A DNA stretch of 64,000 bases, taken from Bryobacterales bacterium (GTDB lineage Bacteria > Acidobacteriota > Terriglobia > Bryobacterales > Bryobacteraceae). The DNA lies in assembly GCA_016716385.1 (NCBI GenBank), contig JADJWL010000026.1, positions 310,001 to 374,000 of the forward strand, in the 5' to 3' direction. The translations under genes and the position numbers were made by a program. Below, piece by piece: positions 58,432 to 64,000 of the stretch (positions are counted from its first letter, which is position 1; each line of letters begins with the position of its first letter). The notes under the pieces are model-generated. The model made no database searches. It was not told where the DNA came from and worked only from the letters and a program-made list of their open reading frames with translations.

Positions 58432-59877
58432 TTACTGTCCCTGGGCCAGCGAAAAGCCTTGCTTGCCGTCGTAGTTGCGCAGCATTTCCGTCTTCGCGAC
58501 GGAGATGCCCGCGGCCATCACGCGGCCCACCTGCGCCAGCGTCTGTTCCTGGCTCACCGGGGCGCCGCCCGCCGCCATGAACCGGCAGCGGAAACTATCC
58601 GTGCAGTAGGTTTCCGCCATTCCGTCAGGCCACACCTTCACACCACGGTTCGACATCATGAGCAAGGACAGTCCATCGCCTGCCAGCGCGGAGAGCTTCT
58701 CTCCGAGCGAGTTTGGGTTCGCCTCCGGCCAGTCCACGTAGATATCGATACCGACGAGGTCGATCGTGGCGCCATGTCGCAGTGTTCCCGTCGGGACCGG
58801 CTTCCGCTCCGCGGTCGAGTAGGCGGCGGGCTTCAGCTTCTCCGGCTTCTGGCCCAGGTGCGCCACCACCGCCTGTGCGAACTCCTTCGTGCCGACCTTC
58901 TGCTTGCTGATCCCTTCCTTAAACATGTCATAGGTATGGATCCCGTTCTCGATTGTCTTTAGCCACGCGTTATGCACGCGCGCGGCGACGTCGGCCTGGC
59001 CGATGTGAACCAGCATCAGGACGGAGCCGAGGAACAGCCCCGACGGGTTGGCGAGATTCTGTCCCGCGCGCCGCGGCGCCGAGCCGTGGATCGCTTCGAA
59101 CATCGCGCCGTGCTCTCCGATATTTGCCGAACCCGCCAGACCGACCGAACCCGCGATCTGCGCTGCTACGTCGGAGAGTATGTCGCCGTACAGATTCGGC
59201 ATGACCACAACATCGAACGCCTCGGGTGTGTCGGCCAGCTTTGCCGCGCCGATGTCGACGATCCAGTGCTCATTCTCGAGGTCCCCGTACTCGGCAGCGA
59301 TCTCGTCGAAGATCTTGTGGAAGAGACCATCGGTCATCTTCATGATGTTGTCCTTGGTGAAGCAGGTGACCTTCTTCCTGCCATTGGTGCGCGCGTATTC
59401 GAACGCGTACCGGACGATCTTTTCGCAACCGGGCCGGCTGAACAGCTTCAGACACTGGACGACGTTCTCGCTGATCTGATACTCAATGCCCGCGTAGAGA
59501 TCTTCCTCGTTCTCACGGACAATCACGACGTCCATCGTCGGGTGTTTGGTTTTGACGTACGGATGGTAGGAGACGCAGGGCCGCACGTTGGCAAATAGCC
59601 CGAGCGCCTTGCGGCAGGTGACATTGAGGCTCTTGAAGCCGCCGCCCTGCGGGGTCGTGATGGGCGCCTTGAGAAAGACCTTGGTCCGGCGCAGGGATTC
59701 CCAGGAACTGGGCTCAATGCCGGCCGAGTTACCAGCCAGGTAGACCTTCTCGCCAATCTCGATCGTCTCGATATCGAGAGCGGCGCCACCCTCCTTGAGG
59801 ATGTGCAGCGTGGCGTCCATGATTTCCGGGCCGATGCCGTCGCCGTGGGCGACCGTGATGGGGACTTTGGTAGGCAT
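58432..59877 (-). CDS. icd: NADP-type isocitrate dehydrogenase, Thermus-like
   Basis: A 481-residue isocitrate dehydrogenase oxidising isocitrate to 2-oxoglutarate in the TCA cycle. PITVAHGDGIGPEIMDA opens the family; the substrate Arg residues are in TCRKALGLFANVRP, the Tyr/Glu region is VIVRENEEDLYAG, and the metal/cofactor end reads MPNLYGDILSDVAAQIAGSV, then GSAPRRAGQNLANPSG. The length and the C-terminal extension (residues 350-481) resemble the Thermus-type enzyme rather than the 416-residue Escherichia coli form. NADP preference is inferred from this similarity. First gene of icd-purE-purK. Confidence 0.92.
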   Translation of the reverse strand: MPTKVPITVAHGDGIGPEIMDATLHILKEGGAALDIETIEIGEKVYLAGNSAGIEPSSWESLRRTKVFLKAPITTPQGGGFKSLNVTCRKALGLFANVRPCVSYHPYVKTKHPTMDVVIVRENEEDLYAGIEYQISENVVQCLKLFSRPGCEKIVRYAFEYARTNGRKKVTCFTKDNIMKMTDGLFHKIFDEIAAEYGDLENEHWIVDIGAAKLADTPEAFDVVVMPNLYGDILSDVAAQIAGSVGLAGSANIGEHGAMFEAIHGSAPRRAGQNLANPSGLFLGSVLMLVHIGQADVAARVHNAWLKTIENGIHTYDMFKEGISKQKVGTKEFAQAVVAHLGQKPEKLKPAAYSTAERKPVPTGTLRHGATIDLVGIDIYVDWPEANPNSLGEKLSALAGDGLSLLMMSNRGVKVWPDGMAETYCTDSFRCRFMAAGGAPVSQEQTLAQVGRVMAAGISVAKTEMLRNYDGKQGFSLAQGQ

Positions 59878-59945
59878 AAGGAACCTCTCACAATACTAGC
59901 TGTCAGCAAGCGCGCGCAACCTCACGCGGATTGAAGAATTTGTTC

Positions 59946-59975
59946 TTGCTCGCAAGGCCACGCCGGAGTTAGGAT
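59946..59975 (+). promoter_or_regulatory. Putative promoter of the structured RNA unit
   Basis: TTGCTC (59946-59951), an 18-bp spacer and TAGGAT (59970-59975) form a plausible sigma-70 promoter on the plus strand, placing the transcript start near 59982. Confidence 0.45.
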
Positions 59976-60011
59976 GAAAGCATCACTGGGAAAGGAGGTG
60001 GTCCAGTCAAT

Positions 60012-60050
60012 ATGAATGACAGTACACTGCGCGAGGTGGCCGACTGCTGA
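60012..60050 (+). CDS. Mini-ORF of 12 codons, MNDSTLREVADC
   Basis: ATG at 60012 to TGA at 60048-60050. Upstream, AAAGGAGGTGGTCC (59991-60004) can pair over 14 nt with the usual 16S rRNA 3' end, allowing one G-U pair, far longer than a normal ribosome site. The last codons are TGC TGA and the frame stays open 18 more codons to a second TGA at 60105. It may be a leader peptide whose translation governs RNA folding. Selenocysteine readthrough is possible in principle but unsupported. Confidence 0.45.
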   Translation: MNDSTLREVADC

Positions 60051-60171
60051 GTCGACCGTTCGAACGCTGACGATCCCGTCCAGTGTTTCGGGATCAAGTT
60101 CCTGTGAATCGGCTGCCTCGGCGCGATTCTGGTGCTAGAGCCCGCGGGAGGAAACTCCCAACCGGCTACCG

Positions 60172-60211
60172 CCCCCATCCGGATTCACGTCCGGATGGGG
60201 GTTTCGATTTT
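60172..60211 (+). terminator. Strong intrinsic terminator before rpmE
   Basis: A perfect 12-bp stem, CCCCCATCCGGA with TCCGGATGGGGG, closes a 6-nt loop and is followed by TTTCGATTTT. It ends the structured RNA unit and would also attenuate readthrough into rpmE. Confidence 0.85.
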
Positions 60212-60272
60212 GTGCTACTCTACGGACTGGCGCGGAGTCCGCGCTAGCCCTCCGAAGGGATCGTACGTTCTC

Positions 60273-60497
60273 ATGAAAGCTGGCATTCATCCCGCCTACA
60301 ACGAAATCAGTGTGATTTGCGCCTGCGGCGCCACCTTCCGGACCAGTTCGACGCACAAAGGCGACATCCGCGTGGAAATCTGCTCCTCCTGCCATCCGTT
60401 CTTCACGGGCAAGCAGAAGCTGATCGATACCGCCGGGCGCGTGGACAAGTTTGAGCGGAAGTACGCCGCGATGCGCGGCAACAGGCAAAAGGCCTAA
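60273..60497 (+). CDS. rpmE: 50S ribosomal protein L31, zinc type
   Basis: A 74-residue L31. It opens MKAGIHPAYNEISVICACGA and contains the zinc cysteines CACG and CSSCHPF, then FTGKQKLIDTAGRVDKFERK, the conserved end of bL31. The C+ form suggests expression under zinc-replete conditions. The start at 60273 fits the family; upstream in-frame codons run back into the terminator. GAAGGGA lies upstream as a distant ribosome site. Confidence 0.96.
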   Translation: MKAGIHPAYNEISVICACGATFRTSSTHKGDIRVEICSSCHPFFTGKQKLIDTAGRVDKFERKYAAMRGNRQKA

Positions 60498-60502
60498 GCT
60501 CC

Positions 60503-60884
60503 TCAGCAGCCGGAGTGGCTCTTGCGCCGCTCTTCCCGTTCACGTTGGAGCTTGTGGAACGCCTCGCGCTGCTCAGGCTCCAGCATTTCCAGAATCCGGC
60601 GGGTCTGGTCAGCCTGGATTGCTTCCATTTCGGGTTTCTTCGAACGGTTCAACGCGCGGTACCGCTCCCGGGTCGCGTCCAGGATCTCTTCGAGCTCCGC
60701 GAGTTGGGCGGCGTTCAGACCGAGACGCGCGCGTCTCTTCGATGTACCGCTGCCGATACTCGTCGTGGCGGCTCGGCCCCTTGACCGTCGCGGAGACGAG
60801 GAACCGCTGCGAGAGGGCTCCGACAGCCGCACCGCTGCCGAAGATCAACAAGGCGTAAAACAGGGCGGCCAGACGGGACTTCAT
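60503..60884 (-). pseudogene. CpxP/Spy-like periplasmic heavy-metal sensor, frameshifted
   Basis: Two frames give one protein of about 127 residues. The first has an N-terminal membrane anchor (LAALFYALLIFGSGAAVGAL) and DEYRQRYIEE; the second continues LGLNAAQLAELEEILDATR, ILEMLEPEQREAFHKLQRE and a His/Ser end. Together this is the CpxP/Spy-type LTxxQ-like helical sensor plan. The break lies in the alternating CG run at 60726-60733, within the 16-nt palindrome GAGACGCGCGCGTCTC; adding one CG unit or skipping one base joins the frames. It closes an ECF sigma / anti-sigma operon, so it was probably a periplasmic stress or metal sensor. Confidence 0.6.
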
Positions 60885-61249
60885 AGCAGATCCAGATCGC
60901 TCTCCACTTCGGGCCGGCCGAGCAAGCCGAGGGCGGCGGCTTCCGTCGCCTGCTCGTCCGCCAGTACTTCGACATACGTAGACTGGTAGACGGGAGAGGT
61001 CATCCGCTCGTTAAGCGGGCCGAAAAGAAACGCCGCCATGGCCAAAGTCACCACCGCGCCTACCGTCGCGAACGCGCGCGCGAGGCGCCGAAAACGCACC
61101 GACGGCTGCTGGTGTTCCTCGATCCGGCGCCAAAGCGCCGGCATGAAGTTGCGGCCGGCTTCTGGCTCGGGACAGGCGTCGCGGTAGGCGGCGAACAGCG
61201 CATCGAGCCGCTCATCGCCGGAGAGATCGGAAACTGGTCGATCGCTCAT
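60881..61249 (-). CDS. Putative membrane anti-sigma factor
   Basis: A 122-residue protein with a short cytoplasmic N-terminal part (DLSGDERLDALFAAYRDACP, FMPALWRRIEEHQ), one membrane helix near residues 58-80 (ARAFATVGAVVTLAMAAFLF) and a small periplasmic tail. The position and ATGA overlaps on both sides, after an ECF sigma gene and before the CpxP-like gene, make it the likely anti-sigma factor. The classical zinc motif HxxxCxxC is absent, so the call rests on topology and context. Confidence 0.7.
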   Translation of the reverse strand: MSDRPVSDLSGDERLDALFAAYRDACPEPEAGRNFMPALWRRIEEHQQPSVRFRRLARAFATVGAVVTLAMAAFLFGPLNERMTSPVYQSTYVEVLADEQATEAAALGLLGRPEVESDLDLL

Positions 61250-61830
61250 GCGGTTCCTCCACTTGGGCCGGACTTGGGATCTTTGAGGGATTTTAACACT
61301 CGTTGGCGTGCCCGGTACAGGCGAACTTTGAGCGCATTCTCGTTCGCGCCGTAGATCTTCTCCAATTCTTTCAACGAGAGACCCTCAACCTCTTTCAGGA
61401 TAAGCAGAATCCTGTCTTCTTCGGAAACCCCCCCGAGGACTTCCTCCATCCGCTCCCGGATCTCCTGGCGCCTCCTCTCTTCGAGGCCCGCCTTCTCTCC
61501 GGCGGCGGCGTCCGCCATCACTACATGCTCTTCGGACAGGTCCGCCATCCGCGATTCCTGCCGTCTCCGCTGCTTCCGCAGGTAGTCATAGGACGCATTG
61601 ACAATCAGGCGATAAAGCCAGGGTTCAAAGACCTCCGCCGTCCTGAGCTGATCCAGCGAAAAATACAGCCGGAGGAACACTTCCTGAGCCACATCTTCGA
61701 CATCCTCCGGCTTGGCGATCAGTCGGGCGATCGTGCCCAGAATCCGTTTCCGGTAGGCCTGTACCACCTGACTGAAGGCGGCATCATCGCCCTTCTGGGC
61801 CCGCTGAATCACTCTGAAATCGACCAGCAT
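61246..61830 (-). CDS. ECF RNA polymerase sigma factor
   Basis: A 194-residue sigma-70-family ECF factor. Region 2 is DFRVIQRAQKGDDAAFSQVV with the core-binding KPEDVEDVAQEVFLRLY and the -10 contact WLYRLIVNASYDYLRKQRR; region 4 is ILKEVEGLSLKELEKIYGAN and ALKVRLYRARQRVLKSL, a helix-turn-helix. The start at 61830 has GGGAGCGGG upstream and gives a standard length; an ATG at 61965 would add 45 residues antisense to gmd. It probably directs its own operon and stress genes, released when the adjacent anti-sigma is inactivated. Confidence 0.93.
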   Translation of the reverse strand: MLVDFRVIQRAQKGDDAAFSQVVQAYRKRILGTIARLIAKPEDVEDVAQEVFLRLYFSLDQLRTAEVFEPWLYRLIVNASYDYLRKQRRRQESRMADLSEEHVVMADAAAGEKAGLEERRRQEIRERMEEVLGGVSEEDRILLILKEVEGLSLKELEKIYGANENALKVRLYRARQRVLKSLKDPKSGPSGGTA

Positions 61831-61930
61831 CCCGCTCCCGCGGCGCCGGCCGGATTCTGTCTCCTGAATAGGCGCACCGGCAATATGACAGGTTACAACA
61901 GGACCGTCCCGCTTGATACCATTGTCCTCT

Positions 61931-62929
61931 ATGGCACTGCGCAGGGCCCTGATCACGGGCATCACGGGGCAGGACGGCTCCTACCTGGCGGAACTCCTCC
62001 TGAACAAGGGCTACGAGGTCCACGGGCTCGTGCGGCGAGTGGCATTGGAGGACCCGGAGCACCGCCTGGGCCGAATCGTGCATTTGCGTGACCGCCTGAC
62101 GCTGCACGCCGGGTCGCTCGAAAGCTATGCCAGCCTCCACCAGGTGGTCAACCGCATCCACCCGGACGAGTGTTACCACCTGGCCGCGCAGAGCTTCGTC
62201 AGCTACTCTTTTGACGACGAGTTCTCCACGTTCAATACGAATATCAACGGGACGCACTACCTGCTTGCCGTGCTCAAGAACATCGCGCCCGACTGCCGGT
62301 TCTACTTCGCCGGATCGAGCGAGATGTTCGGCAAGGCGGACGAAGTCCCGCAGAATGAGCGCACCCGTTTCCATCCCCGGTCGGCGTATGGCATCAGCAA
62401 GGTGGCGGGCTTCGAATTGACGCGCAACTACCGGGAAGCCTACAGCTTTCATGCCTCGAGCGGGATTCTGTTCAACCACGAGTCGCCGCGGCGGGGCTAC
62501 GAATTCGTCACGCGAAAGATTACGTCCGGGGTGGCCCGCATCGCCGCCGGACAAGCCACTGAACTGCGTCTGGGGAATCTCGACGCCAAGCGTGACTGGG
62601 GCCACGCGCGCGAGTACGTGGAGGCGATGTGGCTGATGCTGCAGCAACCGGAGCCCGCTGACTACGTCGTGGCCACCGGCGAGACGCACTCGGTCCGTGA
62701 GTTTGTGTCTCTCGCGTTCCGCCATGCCGGGCTGGACTATGAAGACTACGTCGTGATCGACCCGGCGCTGTACCGCCCGGCGGAAGTGAACGTGCTCCTT
62801 GGCGACGCCAGCGCCGCCAGGCATATGCTCGGCTGGGAGCACCGGTCCACGTTCGAGGAGCTGGTGCGGGAAATGGTGGAGGCGGACTGCCGCGCCCTGG
62901 GTGTCGGAATCGCCGCCGCTCCGGCCTGA
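61931..62929 (+). CDS. gmd: GDP-mannose 4,6-dehydratase
   Basis: A 332-residue extended SDR that makes GDP-4-keto-6-deoxymannose, precursor of fucose, rhamnose and other deoxysugars of surface glycans. ALITGITGQDGSYLAELLL holds the GxxGxxG cofactor site; FAGSSEMFGK and FHPRSAYGISKVAG carry the Ser/Thr-Tyr-Lys triad; NHESPRRGYEFVTRKITSGV and LGNLDAKRDWGHAREYVEAM are diagnostic for Gmd. The usual partner (fcl/rmd) is not nearby. A TACCAT box lies 8 nt before the ATG at 61931, chosen over an in-frame ATG at 61913. Confidence 0.93.
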   Translation: MALRRALITGITGQDGSYLAELLLNKGYEVHGLVRRVALEDPEHRLGRIVHLRDRLTLHAGSLESYASLHQVVNRIHPDECYHLAAQSFVSYSFDDEFSTFNTNINGTHYLLAVLKNIAPDCRFYFAGSSEMFGKADEVPQNERTRFHPRSAYGISKVAGFELTRNYREAYSFHASSGILFNHESPRRGYEFVTRKITSGVARIAAGQATELRLGNLDAKRDWGHAREYVEAMWLMLQQPEPADYVVATGETHSVREFVSLAFRHAGLDYEDYVVIDPALYRPAEVNVLLGDASAARHMLGWEHRSTFEELVREMVEADCRALGVGIAAAPA

Positions 62930-62933
62930 TTCG

Positions 62934-62939
62934 TATAAT
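62934..62939 (+). promoter_or_regulatory. -10 box of the terminal Gfo/Idh gene
   Basis: A perfect TATAAT stands 27 nt before the ATG at 62967, which has an AAGGAGG ribosome site. No clear -35 box. Confidence 0.5.
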
Positions 62940-62966
62940 GAGAAGCGATTTTCCAAGGAGGAAACG

Positions 62967-64000
62967 ATGAGCGAGACTGCCAAGCGCCGGGACTTCATTA
63001 AGTCCGCCGGCGCCGCCGCCGCGGTGGCCGGATTCACAATTCTGCGACCTTCCGCTGTGCGCGGCTCCCAGGCCAATTCGGCCTTGACCGTGGGCCTTGT
63101 CGGGGCGGGACGCCGCGGCTCGTACGTCGCCGGCCTGTTCGCCAAGAACGAATTCGCCCGCGTCAGCCAGATCTGCGATATCTACGACGACCAGATCGCG
63201 GAAGCCAGCAAGCGCTTCTCCGGCGCCAGGACGTTCAAGAATATCGACGATTTGCTCGCGAGCGACGTCGATGCCGTCCTGATCGCGACGCCGCCGTACC
63301 TCCACCCGGAGCACTTCGAGAAGGCCGTCAAGGCGCGAAAGCACATCTTCATGGAAAAGCCGGCCGCGGTCGATGCCGCCGGGTGCCGCCGGGTGATGGA
63401 GGCCGCCCGCCGCGCCGACAAGACCAGGCGCATCACCGTCGACTACCAGCAGCGCTACGGCAAGGACTACAGGCGGGCCTACGAGATTGTGAAGTCGGGT
63501 CAACTGGGTGCGATTCGCACGATCCGCGCGGCCTGGATCGGGGGCGGCCTGCCGGTCCGGAAAGGGCATCCGCAGAGTGAAGAGAGGGTCCGCAACTGGC
63601 TCTTCTACCGGGAACTGTCGGGCGATATCCTCGTCGAGCAGAACTGCCACAATCTCGACGTCGTCAACTGGTTCACCGGCAAGCATCCGGTGCGCGCCTT
63701 CGGCTACGGCGGCCGGGCCGTGCGCAAGGACATCGGCGACATCATGGACAACCTCGCCGCCACCTACATCTTCGACGACGGCATGGTGTTCAGCTATGCC
63801 GCCAACCAGATTTCGGTCGGCTTCCGCGACGTTTCCGAGACGTTCATGTGCGAGAAGGGAAGCGTCACGACCTCCCGCCAGGGCTACACGATTCACCGCT
63901 CGAGTGAGCGCGGCGCGCAGCCGGAGGTCGTCCAGACCCAGGGCGACATCACGCAGGACGCCGTCAACGAGTTCGTGGAAGGCGCCCGGACCGGCAAGAT
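62967..64000 (+). CDS. Tat-exported Gfo/Idh/MocA oxidoreductase, 3' end outside window
   Basis: The first 344 codons of an NAD(P)-dependent oxidoreductase; the stop lies beyond the window. A Tat leader (KRRDFIKSAGAAAAVAGFTI) leads to the Rossmann motif VGLVGAGRRGSYVAGLF, IFMEKPAAVDAAGC with the conserved EKP, and the C-terminal domain (QRYGKDYRRAYEIVKSGQLG, VEQNCHNLDVVNWFTG) with the active-site His. The AAGGAGG ribosome site fixes the start. The substrate, probably a sugar or cyclitol, is unknown. It is the third exported member of the family in this window. Confidence 0.92.
   Translation, partial: MSETAKRRDFIKSAGAAAAVAGFTILRPSAVRGSQANSALTVGLVGAGRRGSYVAGLFAKNEFARVSQICDIYDDQIAEASKRFSGARTFKNIDDLLASDVDAVLIATPPYLHPEHFEKAVKARKHIFMEKPAAVDAAGCRRVMEAARRADKTRRITVDYQQRYGKDYRRAYEIVKSGQLGAIRTIRAAWIGGGLPVRKGHPQSEERVRNWLFYRELSGDILVEQNCHNLDVVNWFTGKHPVRAFGYGGRAVRKDIGDIMDNLAATYIFDDGMVFSYAANQISVGFRDVSETFMCEKGSVTTSRQGYTIHRSSERGAQPEVVQTQGDITQDAVNEFVEGARTGK

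Larger units (their letters stand above)
59982..60211 (+). ncRNA. Candidate structured RNA with internal mini-ORF
   Basis: This 230-nt stretch between icd and rpmE has its own promoter-like boxes and a strong terminator and is unusually rich in hairpins. In order: ACTGG/CCAGT (59985-60007) with a long Shine-Dalgarno in the loop; CGACT/AGTCG (60041-60054) around the mini-ORF stop codon; GATCCCG/CGGGATC (60072-60095); GAATCG/CGATTC (60106-60129); GGGAG-GAAA-CTCCC (60146-60159) with a GNRA tetraloop; and the terminator. I do not recognise it as RNase P, 6S, tmRNA or SRP RNA. It may be a free small RNA, or a leader controlling rpmE, whose ATG is 62 nt past the terminator. Confidence 0.6.

Noticed and set aside
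62520..63896. A 458-residue minus-strand open frame
   Set aside because: Antisense to gmd and the terminal Gfo/Idh gene, both of which have strong family motifs and ribosome sites.

Overview
The window is high-GC bacterial chromosome, most likely from an Acidobacteriota of the Bryobacterales/Solibacter type. That placement is inferred from gene content: a VWFA protein of the acidobacterial type, a DUF1501 / DUF1549-DUF1553 / WD40 / PPC cluster, several Tat-exported Gfo/Idh/MocA oxidoreductases, a DUF1080 protein, sulfatase, sialidase and other exported hydrolases, and a fused transaldolase-glucose-6-phosphate isomerase. There is no rRNA, tRNA, insertion sequence, prophage or CRISPR array. Genes are densely packed, with many 4-bp ATGA or GTGA start/stop overlaps.

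Layout. 1-5 kb: end of a Kelch-like protein, a Bcp-type peroxiredoxin, a frameshifted Gfo/Idh oxidoreductase, a HAD phosphatase, a TonB-like protein and a LON-domain protein, all on the minus strand after the Kelch fragment. 5-12 kb (+): SDR, shikimate kinase, glycerate 2-kinase, a frameshifted ceramidase-like gene, a sulfatase and an exported SelA-like PLP protein, facing an esterase/sialate-O-acetylesterase fusion. 14.2-20.6 kb (+): flagellar export/basal-body operon flgB-flgC-fliE-fliF-fliG-fliH-fliI-fliJ behind a good sigma-54 site. 20.6-23.4 kb (-): suhB, hfq, a VWFA protein and a fused moaD-moaE. 23.4-27.3 kb (+): YbgC thioesterase, a large exported esterase, recA and HU. 27.4-30.3 kb (-): tatA (56 aa), DUF1080, Gfo/Idh and vapBC next to a decayed gene remnant. 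30.4-42.5 kb: exported hydrolases and peptidases, a variant D-aminoacylase-like amidohydrolase, DsbD, the DUF177-rpmF-plsX cluster and a sialidase. 42.5-52.6 kb (-): a pseudokinase-HDOD-GAF protein, then a likely operon DUF1501, DUF1549/1553, WD40, PPC, sugar epimerase. 52.7-59.9 kb (-): an exported enolase-superfamily protein, tal-pgi, purK, purE and icd. 59.9-60.5 kb: a probable independent structured RNA with a 12-codon ORF, an unusually long Shine-Dalgarno and a strong terminator, just ahead of rpmE. 60.5-61.8 kb (-): ECF sigma, anti-sigma and a frameshifted CpxP-like gene. 61.9 kb to the end (+): gmd and a Gfo/Idh oxidoreductase cut by the window end.

Main themes. Much of the window encodes exported enzymes for breaking down sugars, sulfated or sialylated glycans, esters and peptides, and tatA sits beside several proteins with twin-arginine leaders. 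Many genes lack a Shine-Dalgarno and have a -10 box only 6-9 nt before the start codon, which suggests frequent leaderless transcripts. Three genes carry one frame disruption each. The strongest candidate for an undescribed element is the RNA/mini-ORF unit at about 59,946-60,211.
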